Assembly (NCBI GenBank): GCA_905221605.1
Contig: CAJNDS010002224.1
Span: 21,001-85,000, forward strand
DNA: 64,000 bases
From: Symbiodinium natans
Lineage: Eukaryota > Sar > Dinophyceae > Suessiales > Symbiodiniaceae
Direction of reading: 5' to 3'
Part shown: in pieces, positions 31,400 through 44,318 of the stretch
Layout: the number at the start of each line of letters is the position of its first letter
Position numbering within the stretch: position 1 is the first letter of the stretch
Program-made: the position numbers and the translations under genes
The notes under the pieces: model-generated
Database searches by the model: none
What the model was told of the DNA's origin: nothing
The model's input: only the letters and a program-made list of their open reading frames with translations

Positions 31400-31496
31400 G
31401 ATGTTCCCCCGTATACTGACAGTCCTGAATAGGGCTTGTAGTACCCCCCCCCCCCCCCCCCGATGATAATCCCCATTAAGGACTCTTAGCGTAAGC
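31400..31496. repeat. Palindromic (MITE-like) element, copy c
   Basis: Left arm GATGTTCCCCCGTATACTGA then CAGTCCTGAATAGGG; right arm ATAATCCCCATTAAGGACTC then TTAGCGTAAG. A C run of about 18 occupies the centre. Confidence 0.8.
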
Positions 31497-32541
31497 GCCC
31501 TGAACCCTGAAACCTAAACCCTACACCCTAAACCCTAAACCCTAAACCCTAAACCCTAAACCCTAAACCCTAAACCCCAAACCCCTAGCACATCCCAACT
31601 TATACTCTGCATCTTCGTTCACTTCCAGGCTGGTGAGCAGCGCCACCACGGGCGGCGCCAGGACGTGTAGGTCGGCGGAGACCAGCTTTTGGGATAAGGA
31701 TCCGGTGAACCTTGGGCTTGTTAGGGGGTTTAGGGTTTAGGGTTTAGGGTTTAGGGTTTAGGGTTTAGGGTTTAGGGTTTAGGGTTTAGGGTTTAGGGTT
31801 TAGGGTTTAGGCAGCCCGGAAAACCTCCCCCAAAAAGGGGGGGCAAAAGGGCTCCCACTGGGCTGGCAAGAAACATCGTCCGCAGGTCGTCTTGACTGAA
31901 GGCCACCGGATCATAGGGGGGGAACCTTACTTCCCCAGCAACCAGGGGGAACAAACAGGCTACACTTGTTAATTCCTACAAAATAAGGAAGCCCGAAAAG
32001 CGTAAAGTTCTAATCGCCCTAAACCCTAAACCCTAAACCCTAAACCCTACACCCTAAACCCTAAACCCTAAACCCTAAACCCTAAAAAAACCCTAAACTG
32101 CTGGCGAAGTAAAGGAACTGGACATACACCGGCAGCAAGCTGTGGAAGTTGATAGTTGGGCTCAGGGTCCAAAATGCCACCTTGAACTCACCTGTACTGA
32201 ACTTTAGGGTTTGGGGGGTTTAGGGTTTAGGGTTTAGGGTTTAGGGTTTAGGGCTTAGGGTTTAGAATTATTATTTAGCTGTTTCATAGGAATTATCGCA
32301 CCCAAAAACCACGAATTATTCCCAAGCACAAAAAACACCCTGAGGTTGTTAGGACATCTAGTACCCTCCCTCCCCCCCCAAAAAAAAAAGATTCCCAGGT
32401 ATCCCTAGGCCACTAGGAATCTGCAACCGCGTCTGCCCGTTGGCTGGCCGAGCTATGGCAAGTGGCATGTCAAAGGCTGCGCTTTTCCTGAGTTGTCCCA
32501 GTATTCCTAGTGGAGACTGAGGGGTTTAGGGTTTAGGGTTT

Positions 32542-32622
32542 CCTAAGCCCTAAGCCCTAAGCCCTAAGCCCTAAGCCCCCTAAGCCCTAAGCCCGAAGCC
32601 CTAAGCCCTAAGCCCTAAGCCC
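32542..32622 (+). repeat. CCCTAAG variant array
   Basis: About eleven CCCTAAG units with one-unit irregularities, switching to CCCTAAA at 32624. Confidence 0.85.
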
Positions 32623-33464
32623 CCTAAACCCTAAACCCTAAACCCTAAACCCTAAACCCTAAACCCTAAACCCTAAACCCTAAACCCTAAACCCTAAACC
32701 CTAAACCCTAAGAGTAGACGAAGTTTCTGAAGCATCTGCATCAGCTCCCGGCCCCTGGGCGTCGCGGCGGCGATGGCCGGGACGCATCTCGTGGTGTTTG
32801 ATCTACAGCTCCTGGACTGCTTTGGGTTTAGGGTTTAGGGTTTAGGGTTTAGGGTTTAGGGTTTAGGGTTTAGGGTTTAGGGTTTAGGGTTTAGGGTTTA
32901 GGGTTTAGGGTTTAGGGTTTAGGGTTTAGGGCTTAGGGCTTAGGGTTTAGGGTTTGTTTAGGGTTTAGAAATGACCATACTTGTTCCTTATTGGGTTTAA
33001 GTTTAAGCATTCAAAAAAACAAGAGATTTTCGAATGATTTTCAACAATGACCCAGGCTCGGGGATGTAAACCAGTAGCCGTCCGCACAGATTGCGGTGCC
33101 GTTTGGGTGGAGACCTTCATGGTCCCCACCTAGGATGGCACTTCAGACCCTCTGAGAAGGGTTTAGGGTTTAGGGTTTAGGGTTAGGGCTAACATGGTCC
33201 TCTTAAACCCACTAAGGGAAAAGAACAAATGATCCAAGGGCCAGCTAGGCCACTTATCGCCACGTATCTTGCCATAAACTGAGGGTCTCCAAAAAATGTC
33301 TCGTCGCACCGCGACAGATATGAGGTCGGAATTGCCTGTGGCAGAATTCTGAGGGTTTAGGGTTTAGGGTTTAGGGTTTAGGGTTTAGGGTTTAAGTTTT
33401 CGGCTGCGTGTTGTAATTTCTACAAAAACCTACAAGGTTAAAGTCCGAGGAGCCAGCCAGAAGA

Positions 33465-33656
33465 AAGCGCCCAGTTGCTGTGTAGCTATCAATTAAACCT
33501 TTAGATGCCTTAGTAAGAAACCCAATAAACCCAAAAAGGCTGAGAATCTAAAGTTACCCTAAACCCTAAACCCCAAACCCCAAAACCCAAACCCTAAACC
33601 CTAAACCCTAAACCCCAAACCCTAAACCCTAAGCGCCCAGTTGCTGTGTAGCTATC
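33465..33656 (+). repeat. 26-bp direct repeat bracketing a telomere-like insertion
   Basis: The same 26 bp (AAGCGCCCAGTTGCTGTGTA then GCTATC) occurs at 33465-33490 and 33631-33656. The 140 bp between holds a fragment related to 25588-25640 followed by CCCTAAA/CCCCAAA units. The arrangement looks like an insertion with a duplicated target, or repair of a staggered break. Confidence 0.8.
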
Positions 33657-34332
33657 GAAATATCTGGCGGGATCAAACCACGAGGCGTTCCAGTTTGCAA
33701 AGAACTGCAGAGCCAGGCCTGCCATTTTAGGGTTTAGGGTTTAGGGTTTAGGGTTTACGGTTTAGGGTTTAGGGTTTCGGGTTTAGGATGACAAGGAGGG
33801 GCCAGCTCACGACTATCCGAGGTTAGAATACTTACAACCCAAATCTAAGGCATTTTTCAAAACTCCACTTCGAACTAGGGAGTCGTAATCCCTAGTTGGG
33901 GCCCTTGTGACTCTGCTTACAATGTTGCTTCCATGTTCTAGGTTGCCCAGTAATCTAAAATTAGTGAGCAATAGCAGTACTCAGTACGCGCAGTAACCAG
34001 GCACTTGCAGTAATCGGCCAATAGCTTGTTGGCAGTAGTAGCAGGTTTTGTAGTGATAGCAATAATGGCAGCAGCCAGTGACATAGTGACCACAGGACCC
34101 AAACGTTTCGGGTTTAGGTGTAGGGTTTGGGGTTTAGGGTTCAAACTAACAGAACAAACTGACTGGGGCTTAAGCTTAACAAAGGCGATAACTTTAGGAT
34201 TAATAGTTTAACACTGCAGTTGCTACTCATGAGAACAGTATTGTAGCACGACCAAGCGCATGAATGTGAGTGACAGCCTGCGTCTCGCATCGCATGTTCG
34301 GCAGCGGTCTGTGGGAGGTGCAAAGAACCTTA

Positions 34333-34490
34333 CTGCTCCAGGAACCAAGGGGAAAAAGGGTTAAACTCTATGATGCCTACTAGATAGCCTAAACTCAAAA
34401 AAAGCTTAACGTTCAACTAACCCTTAGAACCTAAACCCTAAACCCTAAACCCAAAACGTTTAAAGTTCAACTATTGGTTGAGTAAGGAAC
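34333..34490 (+). repeat. Dispersed repeat, copy 2 (partner 11867-11995)
   Basis: See 11867-11995. This copy has AAAGTTCAACTATTGGTTGA at its end and two telomere-like insertions of different length. Confidence 0.6.
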
Positions 34491-37400
34491 TGATCGTCGA
34501 GTATCCCAGACCCTTGCCAATAGCCTCCGGCGTCATCGACCGCAAGTTGTAGTTGTCTAAATCATACGTCCTTTGCGTCTTAGGGTTTAGCGTTTCGGGT
34601 TTAGGGTTTAGGATTTGTCTAAATCATAATTAAGTCCTTTGTCTGCGGATTTCCCTACGCCTAAACAACCATGAAGCTGGATTGGGTTTCGAGGTTTCGG
34701 ATAACTTCTCACGCAGTTGTCAAAGGAACTGAAGGCTCACCCTTTGGGAGTATATCAGGATTCGCATACCCCAACAAAGTTAGTGCCTGCCCTCACCTTA
34801 CCAAGCCAGCCCAGCATCGTTGCGGAGAGCTTGACGTGATGGCGTGTGGGTCCTCCGTTGCAGCCTGCTATGGGCTTAGGCTTTCGGTGGGGTGGGTGGG
34901 GGGTGGGGGAGGGGTGGGGGGTTGTCATATGGGTTGTATGTAGGGCTAAAGTGGGGCTATAGGGTTAGAGGGATACTGAATATAAAGTTACAAGGTAAAT
35001 GGATCACAGGGTTGTAGAGTTGTCGTGTTACGGAACAAAGGATGCAGAGTGAAGGGCTACAGGGTTCTAGGGGTAAAGGGTTTCGGGTACAGGGAAAACA
35101 CAAGCCGCGATTTCTGAGCAGAACAAGGACCTGCGAAATTCTACTCCGAGCGACATCCATCCCTAGGCTGGCCCCAACCCATAGGCCCTAAACCCTAAAC
35201 CCTAAACCCTATGAATTCCGAAAAGTTCTTGAACACAACAAAAGGAAGCATAAAACATCTTCTAAGCTCCTACCTGGATCCTCAACACCACAGCCCTTCA
35301 GAATCAAGTTGTGTAGCTTCAATCGGTTTGAAAAGGGTTCAGGAGTTTAAGGTTTAGGGTTTAGGGTTTAGGGTTTAGGGTTTAGGGTTGCGAAGATTCC
35401 GGACAAGTGCCAAACACGCAAACAAGCATCGCTGTCCAAGTTCTAGACCCTGCAACCCTCAACCCGTTCAGCCCGAAGCCACTAGATCTTGAAACCTCTA
35501 CGAGGGCTTGGGGTTTGGGGTTTAGGGTTTAGGGTTTAGGGTCTATAACGCACTAAACCCTCCAAACGCTTGCCCCAGAGACCCTAAAACCCCTAAACCC
35601 TAAACCCTAAACCCCCAAAACCTTGCGACTCCAGCGGTCGCTCACAGCCGGCCAGGTAGTAAAGAGGAAGCTCGCCGCCCAAAATCTCTTCATCAACTAG
35701 GGCCTGGGTGTGGGGTTTAGGGTTTAGGGTTTCTAGAGTTAAGGGCTTTAGAGCATATAGGGTTTCAACAGGCCTGAGGGATTAGGGTTTAGGGGCGCGT
35801 TGCGGACTTTTGGGTTCAAGAGTCACGGTTTCTCTTGGTTTAGGGTTTAGGGTTTAGGGTTTAGGGTTTAGTTCCGTCGCATCTTGGGTCAGGGCTGAGG
35901 GGGCTGCGGGGTTTCGGATTTGGGCACACCATATCAAAGCGATGCAAGGCAGACTGCCGAGATGCCCGCTGGCCAAGATGCAAGGAAATGGTATCGAGGG
36001 TTTAGGGTTAGGGGTTAGGGTTTAGGGTTTAGGATCCCGACAGAGAGTGGTTTAGGGCTTGGGGAAATGCGGCTTGGAGTTTTGGCAAGCAGATGCAATC
36101 CCTAAGGGTCCATGTACCTCTATCGTATAGACCTGGCCCTAAACCCTAAACCCTAAACCCTAAACCCTAAACCCTAAACCCTAAACCCTAAACCCTAAAC
36201 CCTAAACCCTAAACCCTAAACCCTAAACCCTAAACCCTACACCTAAATCCTAAACCCTAAACCCTAAACCCTAAACCCTAAACTGAGTGGCCCCTGGGAG
36301 CCGAGAGGCATTGTAGCCCAGAACCTCTCGAATCAAGATTGCCGCCATCCTCCGAGCGAATCGGACGCACCCCGGGTTGAAATTCGAGGGTTTAGGGTTT
36401 AGGGTTTAGGGTTTAGGGCTTAGGGCCTAGGGCCTGGGTTTAAAGCTTAGGGCCCTCAACTCTAGACCCGAGGGGTTTGGGGCCGCACGCGGCTGCTACC
36501 AGCACAAGCGCCGACTTGAGTTTGAGCCGCACAGCGTGGCGCAACCCGAAGCGCCGCACAACCTTAACCCGAAAAAAAAACTGCACACCCCATATCCAAA
36601 ACCCAAAACCCAAAACCCTAAACCCTAAACCCCAAACCCCCAAACCCTAAACCCCTAAGCCGCTCCATGGCCGGTCCTCGAGAGGAGGTCGAGCTCGGTA
36701 ACCACCGGGTCACCCAGCAGCGTCAGAGGGTACGACTCCTTAGGTTCATGGGTTTAGGGTTTAGGGTTTAGGGTTTAGGGTTTGGGGTTTAGGGTTTGGG
36801 GTTTAGGGTTTAGGGTTGAGGGGTACTACCCCCTGCCCTCTATACTTCCTTCCCCCCCCCCCCCCAGGTTCCACCCTTCACTAAAGCTACTGTTTTAACT
36901 TATTACTGTACTTACAACCATATTCGGGCGCTTAAGGGGCTTATAAGTGAGCCTAAAGTACACTTATACTAGGCTGCCCAGTAGCCTAGGCTTCAAAAGG
37001 GTGCCCTTTTTTGCTTAAAGGGGTTTATAAGGGAACCTAAACCCCCCAAAAAGCGAATAAGGAAACTACTTGGCATCCTAGAATAATTGGCTACGAAGTA
37101 CCATGAACCTCCAAGTACGACTCCTTAGTTTTTCCCGCGCCCCCGCTGTCCAGGGGAAGCTACAGACCGATACCAGGAGTTAGGGTTTCGGATTTTAGGG
37201 TTTAGGGTTTTAGGGTCTTAGGGTTGATGGCTTAGGGTTTAGGGTTTAGAGATTAGGGTTTAGGGTTTGGGGTTTAGGGTTACAGACTGGATGCCTTCTT
37301 TCGCAGGAAGGCTCCCGCCCCTGCATGAAGTTTTCGCAGGGTTTAGGGTTTAGGGTTTAGGGTTTAGGGTTTAGGGTTTAGGGTTTAGGGTTTAGGGTTT

Positions 37401-39300
37401 AGGGTTTAGGGTTTACGAAAATAAGTGACCCCCGAATATAGTCCCCAAGTAGTAGGATTCCATTATCATCAGGACCCCAACAAGGTACGCCGAATTTCGG
37501 TTGCTGAAGGCCCAACCCTTAGGGTTAGGGTTTAGTGTTTAGGGTTTAGGGCTTAGGGTTTAGGGCTTAGGGTTTAGGGTTTAGGGTGTAGGGTTTAGGG
37601 TTTAGGGTAGTCTATGACATGTTCAATGGAACCACTTGGCTACTTGGGGATCTCAGAAAAAATGGAAAAAAGCCTGAGCGCCCAATTACTTAGATTGATA
37701 GAAGGATTAATAAGCTGTGATACAAATTATACTTTTATCCTGAAAACCGTATGATCTCAACTTTTAGATCTTCACGGTTTGCGGTCTGCTAGCTTCCCAG
37801 CCTTTTTTCGTGTAACGGGCTCATAACGAAACCCCCTAACAAAGAGTACTGGGCATCCTTTTTGAGGAGCCCCCTAAACTCTAAACTCTAACGAATTCAA
37901 CCCCTAAACCCGAGACCCTAAACCCCAAACCCCGGCCCCAGAATGCATTCCTTTGTTGAGGTACCTCAGGAAAGGAACGGGGTTTGGGGTTTTAGGTTAG
38001 GGCTTCGGGTTTAGTCATTGAGTTTATCAGCGTTTTGGGCTTTCAGGGGAAAGCCCCATTCAGCCGCTTCGGGTGGGATAATCGAAGTCGAGTGTCGCCC
38101 AGGGCGTTCGTGACATTTCGTCGATTGCTGACAGGCAAGGCCTCTGGCAAGCAGGAAAGGTATCCTAAACCCAAAATCCTGAACTCTCAGCCCTAAACCC
38201 TAAGCTCTCAACCCTAAACCCTAAACCCTAAACCCTAAACCCTAAGCTCTCAACCCTAAACCCTAAACCCTAAACCCTAAACCCTAAACCCTAAACCCTA
38301 AACCCCTAACCCCAAAATGGCCTCTGGCAAGCATGAGGCCACTGCCTGGCGGAAAAGACAGCTCACCTCAGAGAAGGGGAGTCTTGAGGGCTCTTGGTTT
38401 AGCATCGGTTCTTTTGCGGGTCGGTTTAGGGTTTAGGGTTTAGCCCTGGGCTCCGGCTCTCTTGAAAAACCCTAAACCCTAAACCCGAAACCCTAAACCC
38501 TAAACCCTTCCTTTCCTGGGTGCTGGGCCAGAGCAAGGTGGATGCCCAGCGGGGCCAAAGCGATGGACGGTGCCATGGCGACGAACTCCACCCTCAAGTT
38601 TATGGTTCAGGGTTTAGGGTTGAGGGTTTAGGGTTTGGGGTTTAGGGTTTGGGGTTTAGGGTTGAGGGTTTAGGGTTTAGGGTACCCAACACACTTACTA
38701 GTTCTAAAATAGACCTCAGTTCCTAAGATTTCAAGAGTTCAAAAGAAAGAAGACGATACTACAGTTTCACTCTCTCTCATCGAAGATTCCTGAATCTTGA
38801 CCCTTGAAATCTAGAAATCCACCTCTTTATCGGAAACGAAAACTTTAAACCCTACACCCTAAACTCTAAACCCTGAACCTAAAGCCCAAACCCAAAACCC
38901 CAAGCTGCACTCCAGGTACGGAGCTCTCAAACGCTGAAGTGCAGGGCTGCGGTTTGATGCATGTTTGCAAGTGCGAGGGGTTCGAGGACTTGGGACTTGG
39001 CTTCGCGGGCTTAGGGTTTAGGAGTTTAGGGTTTGGGAAACCCTAAACCCTAAACCCCAAAACCTAAAACCTAAACCCTAAACCCTAAACCCTAAACCCT
39101 AAACCCTAGGGGGTTTAGGGTCGGGTCTTTCGGGGTTGAAGCTCAGCTGTAATCTGCTCCGCCGATCATTGAATCCCCCCCGGCTCCCCCCGCTCCCCCT
39201 TCCCCCTTGAAGTAGGGAGGGGGTTTTAGGGTTTAGGGTTTAGGGTTTAGGGTTTCGGGCCCTATCTAGTTCATTGGGTCTAGGGCTGAATGTTTAGGGT
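34481..39300. repeat. Telomere-like mosaic, block 7
   Basis: 34481-35340 and 36840-37200 are relatively free of arrays and show no gene. Long arrays at 36134-36290 (CCCTAAA), 37339-37420 (TTTAGGG), 38210-38310 (CCCTAAA) and 39075-39108. Short open frames at 34671-35160 and 36440-36643 lack domains. Confidence 0.8.
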
Positions 39301-42034
39301 TTAGGGCCCCTGCCTAGCTTAAACAGAGTTATAAAGGGCCCAGCTTGGGTCATGAGAATTGTACAGCGGGTTCTCAGTCCTTGGGTTTACGGTTTAGGGT
39401 TTAGGGTGCAGGGCTTAGGGTTTAGGGTTTAGGGCTTAGGGTTTAGGGTAGAATGGTAAGTGGGTAGCTCCTTGTAGCCACATTCCCTGCTCATGTCTGC
39501 AATAGGGGAACTTTTATGTCCAGAGATTGTACGGGTTGTACGGTTTGAAACATGCTGACATTGAGAGGGTTTGAGGCTAAGTATTAGGTTTATTGGTTTC
39601 AGGGTTCAGCATTTGGGGATTCAGAGTTTACCCCTAATTGGGCAACCCTTATAACTTATTCTATACCCCTTGTATACCCTATAAGCAACAACCCTTCCCG
39701 AAACAATAAGCACCGGCACACGCGGTTTTCAGTATGCTCTGAGGAGCCACAAGCCACCATGGGGCGTTGGCTTTGCATCCGCCCGTGGGCTGAAACACAG
39801 ACCCCACTCTAAACCCTAAACCCTGAACCCCACAACCCTAAACCCTAAACCCTAAACCCAGAACCCTAGACCCGAAACCCAGAACTGTAGACCTCAAATC
39901 TCAAAATCTTGGGGTAGTTACATGGGCCCTCAGTATGGGCCTGTGACTTTGGAACCCTTATAAAAACCTTTGTATATCCCATACGAACCAAGGGCCCATA
40001 CTCCAGCACGCTTTAAGGCCATACTGACGGACCATGTAGTTACCCGTAAACTAAACCCAAAAGCCACCCCTCAGCCTGTAGGACTTAGGGTTTAGGGGTT
40101 TAGGGCTCCCTAAACCCTAAACCCTAAACCCTAAGCCCGAAACCCTAAACCCTATTCACTCACATTCCGTCATGGTAGGAATGAAGCTCCAACATCGGCT
40201 TGGAGTCATCCCCACCTGTGAGACTCAGCTGAAGGTTTAGGGTTTAGGGTTTAGGGTTTAGGGTTTAGGGTTTAGGGTTTAGGGTTTAGGGTTTAGGGTT
40301 TAGGGTTTAGGGTTTCGGGATTAGGGTTTAGAGTTGAGGGTTTCGAGATTGCCTTTGGGTTTTTTGGGTTTTGAGCTAAGGGTTTAGGGGGTGAATGCTT
40401 GCCTCTGGTGGGAGGGACCTAAGTAAGCCACAAAATTCAGACAGATTGAGAACATTGGCTTTTCCTGCGGCTGCACGAGTAGAACAACCAAAACACCTAG
40501 ACCCTTAAACCGTAAGGCCCTACACATTATCACGGCCTAGAAGCCCCTAAACCCCAAACCCCAAACCCCAAACCCCAAACCCGAAACCCCAAACCCCAAA
40601 CCCTAAACATGGAGGGGGCCCACCTCGGTGCTCCAAGCACCTGCAGCTCCCGCAACTCCTGGGCCTCCGGGGCCCGAAAAAGAACCTGAGGCTTTGGAAG
40701 AGCTTGCAGGGTTTAGGGTTTAGGGTTTAGGGATTAAAGTTTAGGGTTTAGGGGTTTAGGGTTTAGGGTTTGTGGTTTTTGCAACCTATTAATTCCTCGG
40801 GCTTGGGAGTCAAGGCAGGGCTTACAGGCTCTAGAGGACGCTTTCGGGTGTTAGGATTTGAGGGTTTTAGAGGCCTTTTCAGGGCTTACATTAGGCGTAG
40901 CGCCCTAAACCCTAAACCCTAAACCCTAAACCCTAAACCCTAAACCCTAAACCCTAAGCTCTAAAAGCACTAGAGCCGGTTGATGGGGCTTCAGGGCCAC
41001 CCGACAAAGAGCCCCAAGGCTTGAAGCCCGAATCTCCGTTTGCGACACTTGCGGTAGAGGCCCGGACTGCCACGCTGACGACATTTAGGGTTTAGGGTTT
41101 AGGGTTTAGGGTTTAGGATTTAGGGTTTAGGGCTCTCAAAGTCTCAAAATTTATGATAGTGGCCTTAAAGCATAGAGTATGCTTTTGGGGGTTGGTATCG
41201 TAGAATGACAAGGGGACCATCAGGAAATAGTATTAGTCATTATTCCGACCCCTATAATAGTGCATGACCCAATGCCCTCATTCCCTGGCAAGTTAAAGGT
41301 TTAGGGTTTAGGGTTTAGGGTTTAGGGTTTAGGGTTTAGAGGGGGCGGGGGGGGGGGGGGGGGGCAGGTGAGGTGGCTCAAGCAGCCGCGCGAGCCACCA
41401 GAAGACAAACATTTGACGTCAACAAGAGCACTCTGCACACCTGCACATGCTGCAGGCCAAAGTCATGTCAGCAGTCTCTCTTAAAACCCTGCTAAGCCCC
41501 AATAATTGAAACCCCTCACCCGGAACCTTTCCTCCTCCACCCGGAGCCCTATACCCGAAACCCAAAAAACCCTAAAAACCTCAACCTTCGCAAACCCCGC
41601 AAACCCCTCAAACCCCTCACCCCTGAACCCTAAACCCTAAACACCTAAAAGCCCCAAAACCCTAAAACCCCCTAAAAGCCTAAAAACCCTAAATCCCTGA
41701 CCCTAAACCCTAAACCCCTCAACCTGAGGTCCAGGAGCACAGCTGCAGTATCCTAAACCCTAAACCCTAACCTACCTAAACCCTAACCCTAAACCCTAAA
41801 ACCCTAACCCTAAACCCTTAACCAGTCCAGGAGCCACAGCTGCCAGCATCATGAAGGCCAGGACGAGGAGGTATGTGCCCACCCATGAGTCGAAGGCCTG
41901 CGTGAAAAGGCGGTTTTTAAAAGGAGGGAGGGGGGGGGGTTTACGGGTTTAGGGTTTAGGGTTTAGGGTTTAGGGTTTAGGGTTTAGGGTTTAGGGTTTA
42001 GGGTTTTAGGGTTTAGGGTTTAGGTTTTAGGGTA
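39301..42034. repeat. Telomere-like mosaic, block 8
   Basis: TTTAGGG arrays at 40233-40315, 41083-41130, 41297-41340 and 41945-42030; CCCTAAA at 40903-40960; CCCCAAA units at 40549-40608; G run at 41345-41364. Contains a fold-back element at 39912-40045. No gene supported. Confidence 0.8.
39912..40045. repeat. Fold-back element with 31-bp inverted arms
   Basis: Left arm 39912-39942 (GGGTAGTTACATGGGCCCTC then AGTATGGGCCT) pairs with the right arm 40015-40045 with about five mismatches. The interior is not repetitive. A partial relative of one arm (AGTTACATGGTCCCTTAGTT) is at about 25670. Confidence 0.75.
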
Positions 42035-42252
42035 GTCAGGGGAGGGCGCGCGCGCTCGGGGTGAAACACCCGGGCCGCGCGCTCGCGTTGCCCGTCACCC
42101 ACCCCGGCCACCCAAACTATGCTCTATCAGGGTTTAGGGTTTTGGACTTTTTCTTGTGCACCGAGGCTTGCTTTTTGAAGTTGGTGTTGGGGTTTAAGCT
42201 GGAGTCGAAGTAAGCCTCGGTCCTGTTCGGACCTTCGGCGTGTCAGGGCCCT
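42035..42252 (-). repeat. GC-rich dispersed repeat, inverted copy of 4049-4282
   Basis: Reverse complement aligns end to end with 4049-4282. Its right end is the first of three tandem subunits running to 42449. Confidence 0.8.
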
Positions 42253-42449
42253 CGTTTTCGCCAATGGATTTCAATCGCTAGTTTTAAGCTGGGGTTGGGT
42301 AGCCTCGGCCCTTTTCGGGCCTTCGGCACGCTAGGGCCCGTAAAACCCTTATTTGCTGAGGCCTTCGCAGGGTTTTGCGGTGTAGGGTTTAAGCTGGGGT
42401 TCGGGTAGCCTCGGCCCTTTTCGGGCCTTCGGCACGTCAGGGCCCGTAG
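42195..42449 (+). repeat. Tandem hairpin-bearing subunits, three copies
   Basis: Subunits at 42195-42254, 42283-42341 and 42389-42448 each run from TTAAGCTGG to a GGGCC(C)(G/T) end, with period about 100 bp. The last two hold GGCCCTTTTCGGGCC, a 5-bp stem with a 5-nt loop. An apparent open frame across them on the minus strand is a by-product of the repeat. Confidence 0.8.
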
Positions 42450-44318
42450 AGGCCCTTGCTGATTGGGGCTTCCTGCGGCTTCCTGTCCTATTGGGTGAAA
42501 TGGAGGGGTGGGGGTTCGGCTTGGGGTTCTTGGGGGGGTAAAGTACAAGGGTTATTCAGCAATGTCAGGGCACGCCCCCCCCCCCCCCCCAGCTGGGCTT
42601 TCAGGGTTCCTACTGGAGGGGGGTTTCAAAGGGGGGTATGCAACCCAAGTTCTCAATACTCCCCACTACGCCCGAAATTCCTAAGGTTCGCTCAGGTACC
42701 CCCTCCCTTCAGAACCCTATAAGTGCTGTAGCCCTAAACCCTAACCCTAAACCCTTAACCCTAAACCTAAACCCCGAATATCTTGATGTATGAGGGCCAA
42801 CGCCAACGTTACTTTGTTGCGCAGGGACTTCGGGGTTCGAAGTTGAGAGCTCTTGGTTTTAAGTGTTCCGCCATGCTAACGAAGGATTCAGGTTTAGGTT
42901 TGAGATCAGAACTCACGGGTTTAGGGGGTTTAGGGTTTAGGGTTTAGGGTTTAGGGCTAGGGTTTAGGGCTCCGGGTTCCTGAGGCGCCTCTGAAAACCA
43001 CGTCGTGCAGCCCCAGAGGACGCCAGCGCAGAAGAAGGCGTACGTGTAGGCGGCGCAGCTGCAAGCCAGCCAAGCAGCAGCTGAAGGGACCAAACCTGCA
43101 TGGCTGCTGGGTTGCATGGGTTTTAGGGTTTAGGGTTTAGGGTTTAGGGTTTAGGGTTTTAGGGATTAGGGGCCCTAAACCCCAAAACAGGGCTGCTGAT
43201 TCGTTTTCTTGTAAGGGCTTAGGCTTAGGATTTGTGCGGGCTCGACTTGAAATAGGAACGTTTTAAGGCTGGTGACTGTCTTAGGGGTTTTAGGGTTTAG
43301 GGTCCAGGGTTCAGGGCTATACCCCTAAACCCGAAACCCTAAACCCTAAACCCTAAACCCTAATTGGGTTTGGGTGGGGGAGACGGGGAGGGCCGGAAGG
43401 GCTTTACAGGCCGCAGCAGCAAGGTGAGCATACCCTTACCCTAAACCCTAAATCCTAAACCCTAAACCCTTAAAACCCTAAACCCTCAAACGCCTTGAAT
43501 CCTCAAACCCAAACGCCTAAAGCCCTCATTGCCCTAAAACCCTAAATAGCCTAAATGCCCGAAAAAGCCTAAATACCCTAAAAAGCCTTAACAAAACTAA
43601 AAACCTGAAAAACCCGAATGCCCTAAAACCCTTGAAACCCGAAAATCCTACAAGTCCTGAACGCCCTAAGGCCCCGAAAGGCCCTAAACTTCTATGCTCC
43701 AGTTCTCTAAGGTTTTGGTCCCTTCTAATTTGAGAACCGAAAATACCAAGGGCCGTCGTAGAACAGGGATCCAATCGCTCTCCCTAAGCCCCAAGGGGTT
43801 TAGGGTTTAGGTTTTTAGGGTAGTTTAGGGTTTAGGGTTTAGGGTTTAGGGTTCAGGGTTTAGGGCTACTTGTAGAGCTTTCAGCGCATTTATATCATTA
43901 GGGCCCCCCACCTGCCTCGGTGACCTGCTCGCCCGGTGAAGGAGGCGGAGGAGAAGCGGAAAGGTGATCTGAACGAAGGGTTTTTTAGGGTTTAGGGTTT
44001 AGGGTTTAGGGTTTTAGGGTTTTAGGTTTAGGTTTAGGGTTTTAAGGGTTTAGGGTTAGGTTTAGGGTTTGGTTTAGGGTTTAGGGTTAGGGTTGGGTTT
44101 GGGTTTAAGGGTTAGGGTTTAGGGTTTAGGGGTTTAGTGGTTTTGGGTTCAAGGTTAGGGTTTAGGGTATAGTGTTTGGGGATTTGGTCTCACGTCTGAA
44201 TTTGTCGCCTTTTTCGTGTCTTCCCCACCCACCTGCCCCCCTGCCCCGTCTATAGTCCGAAGCTGATTTTAGCCGTCCTGAAACAGTCCGCGGATTTCAT
44301 ATGTGGTCTTGAAAGGGG

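Larger units (their letters stand above)
28031..31500. repeat. Telomere-like mosaic, block 5
   Basis: TTTAGGG arrays at 28870-28940, 29365-29510, 29555-29610, 29930-29975 and 31125-31260; CCCTAAA arrays at 29080-29115, 29190-29240, 29715-29810 and 30850-30960. C run at 28371-28386. Contains two full palindromic elements. No gene supported. Confidence 0.85.
31501..34480. repeat. Telomere-like mosaic, block 6
   Basis: TTTAGGG arrays at 31726-31811, 32822-32965 (the longest in this block) and 33354-33393; CCCTAAA arrays at 31512-31580, 32018-32092 and 32624-32712; CCCTAAG units at 32542-32622. Holds the 26-bp direct repeat at 33465/33631 and the dispersed repeat 34333-34490. No gene supported. 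Confidence 0.85.
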
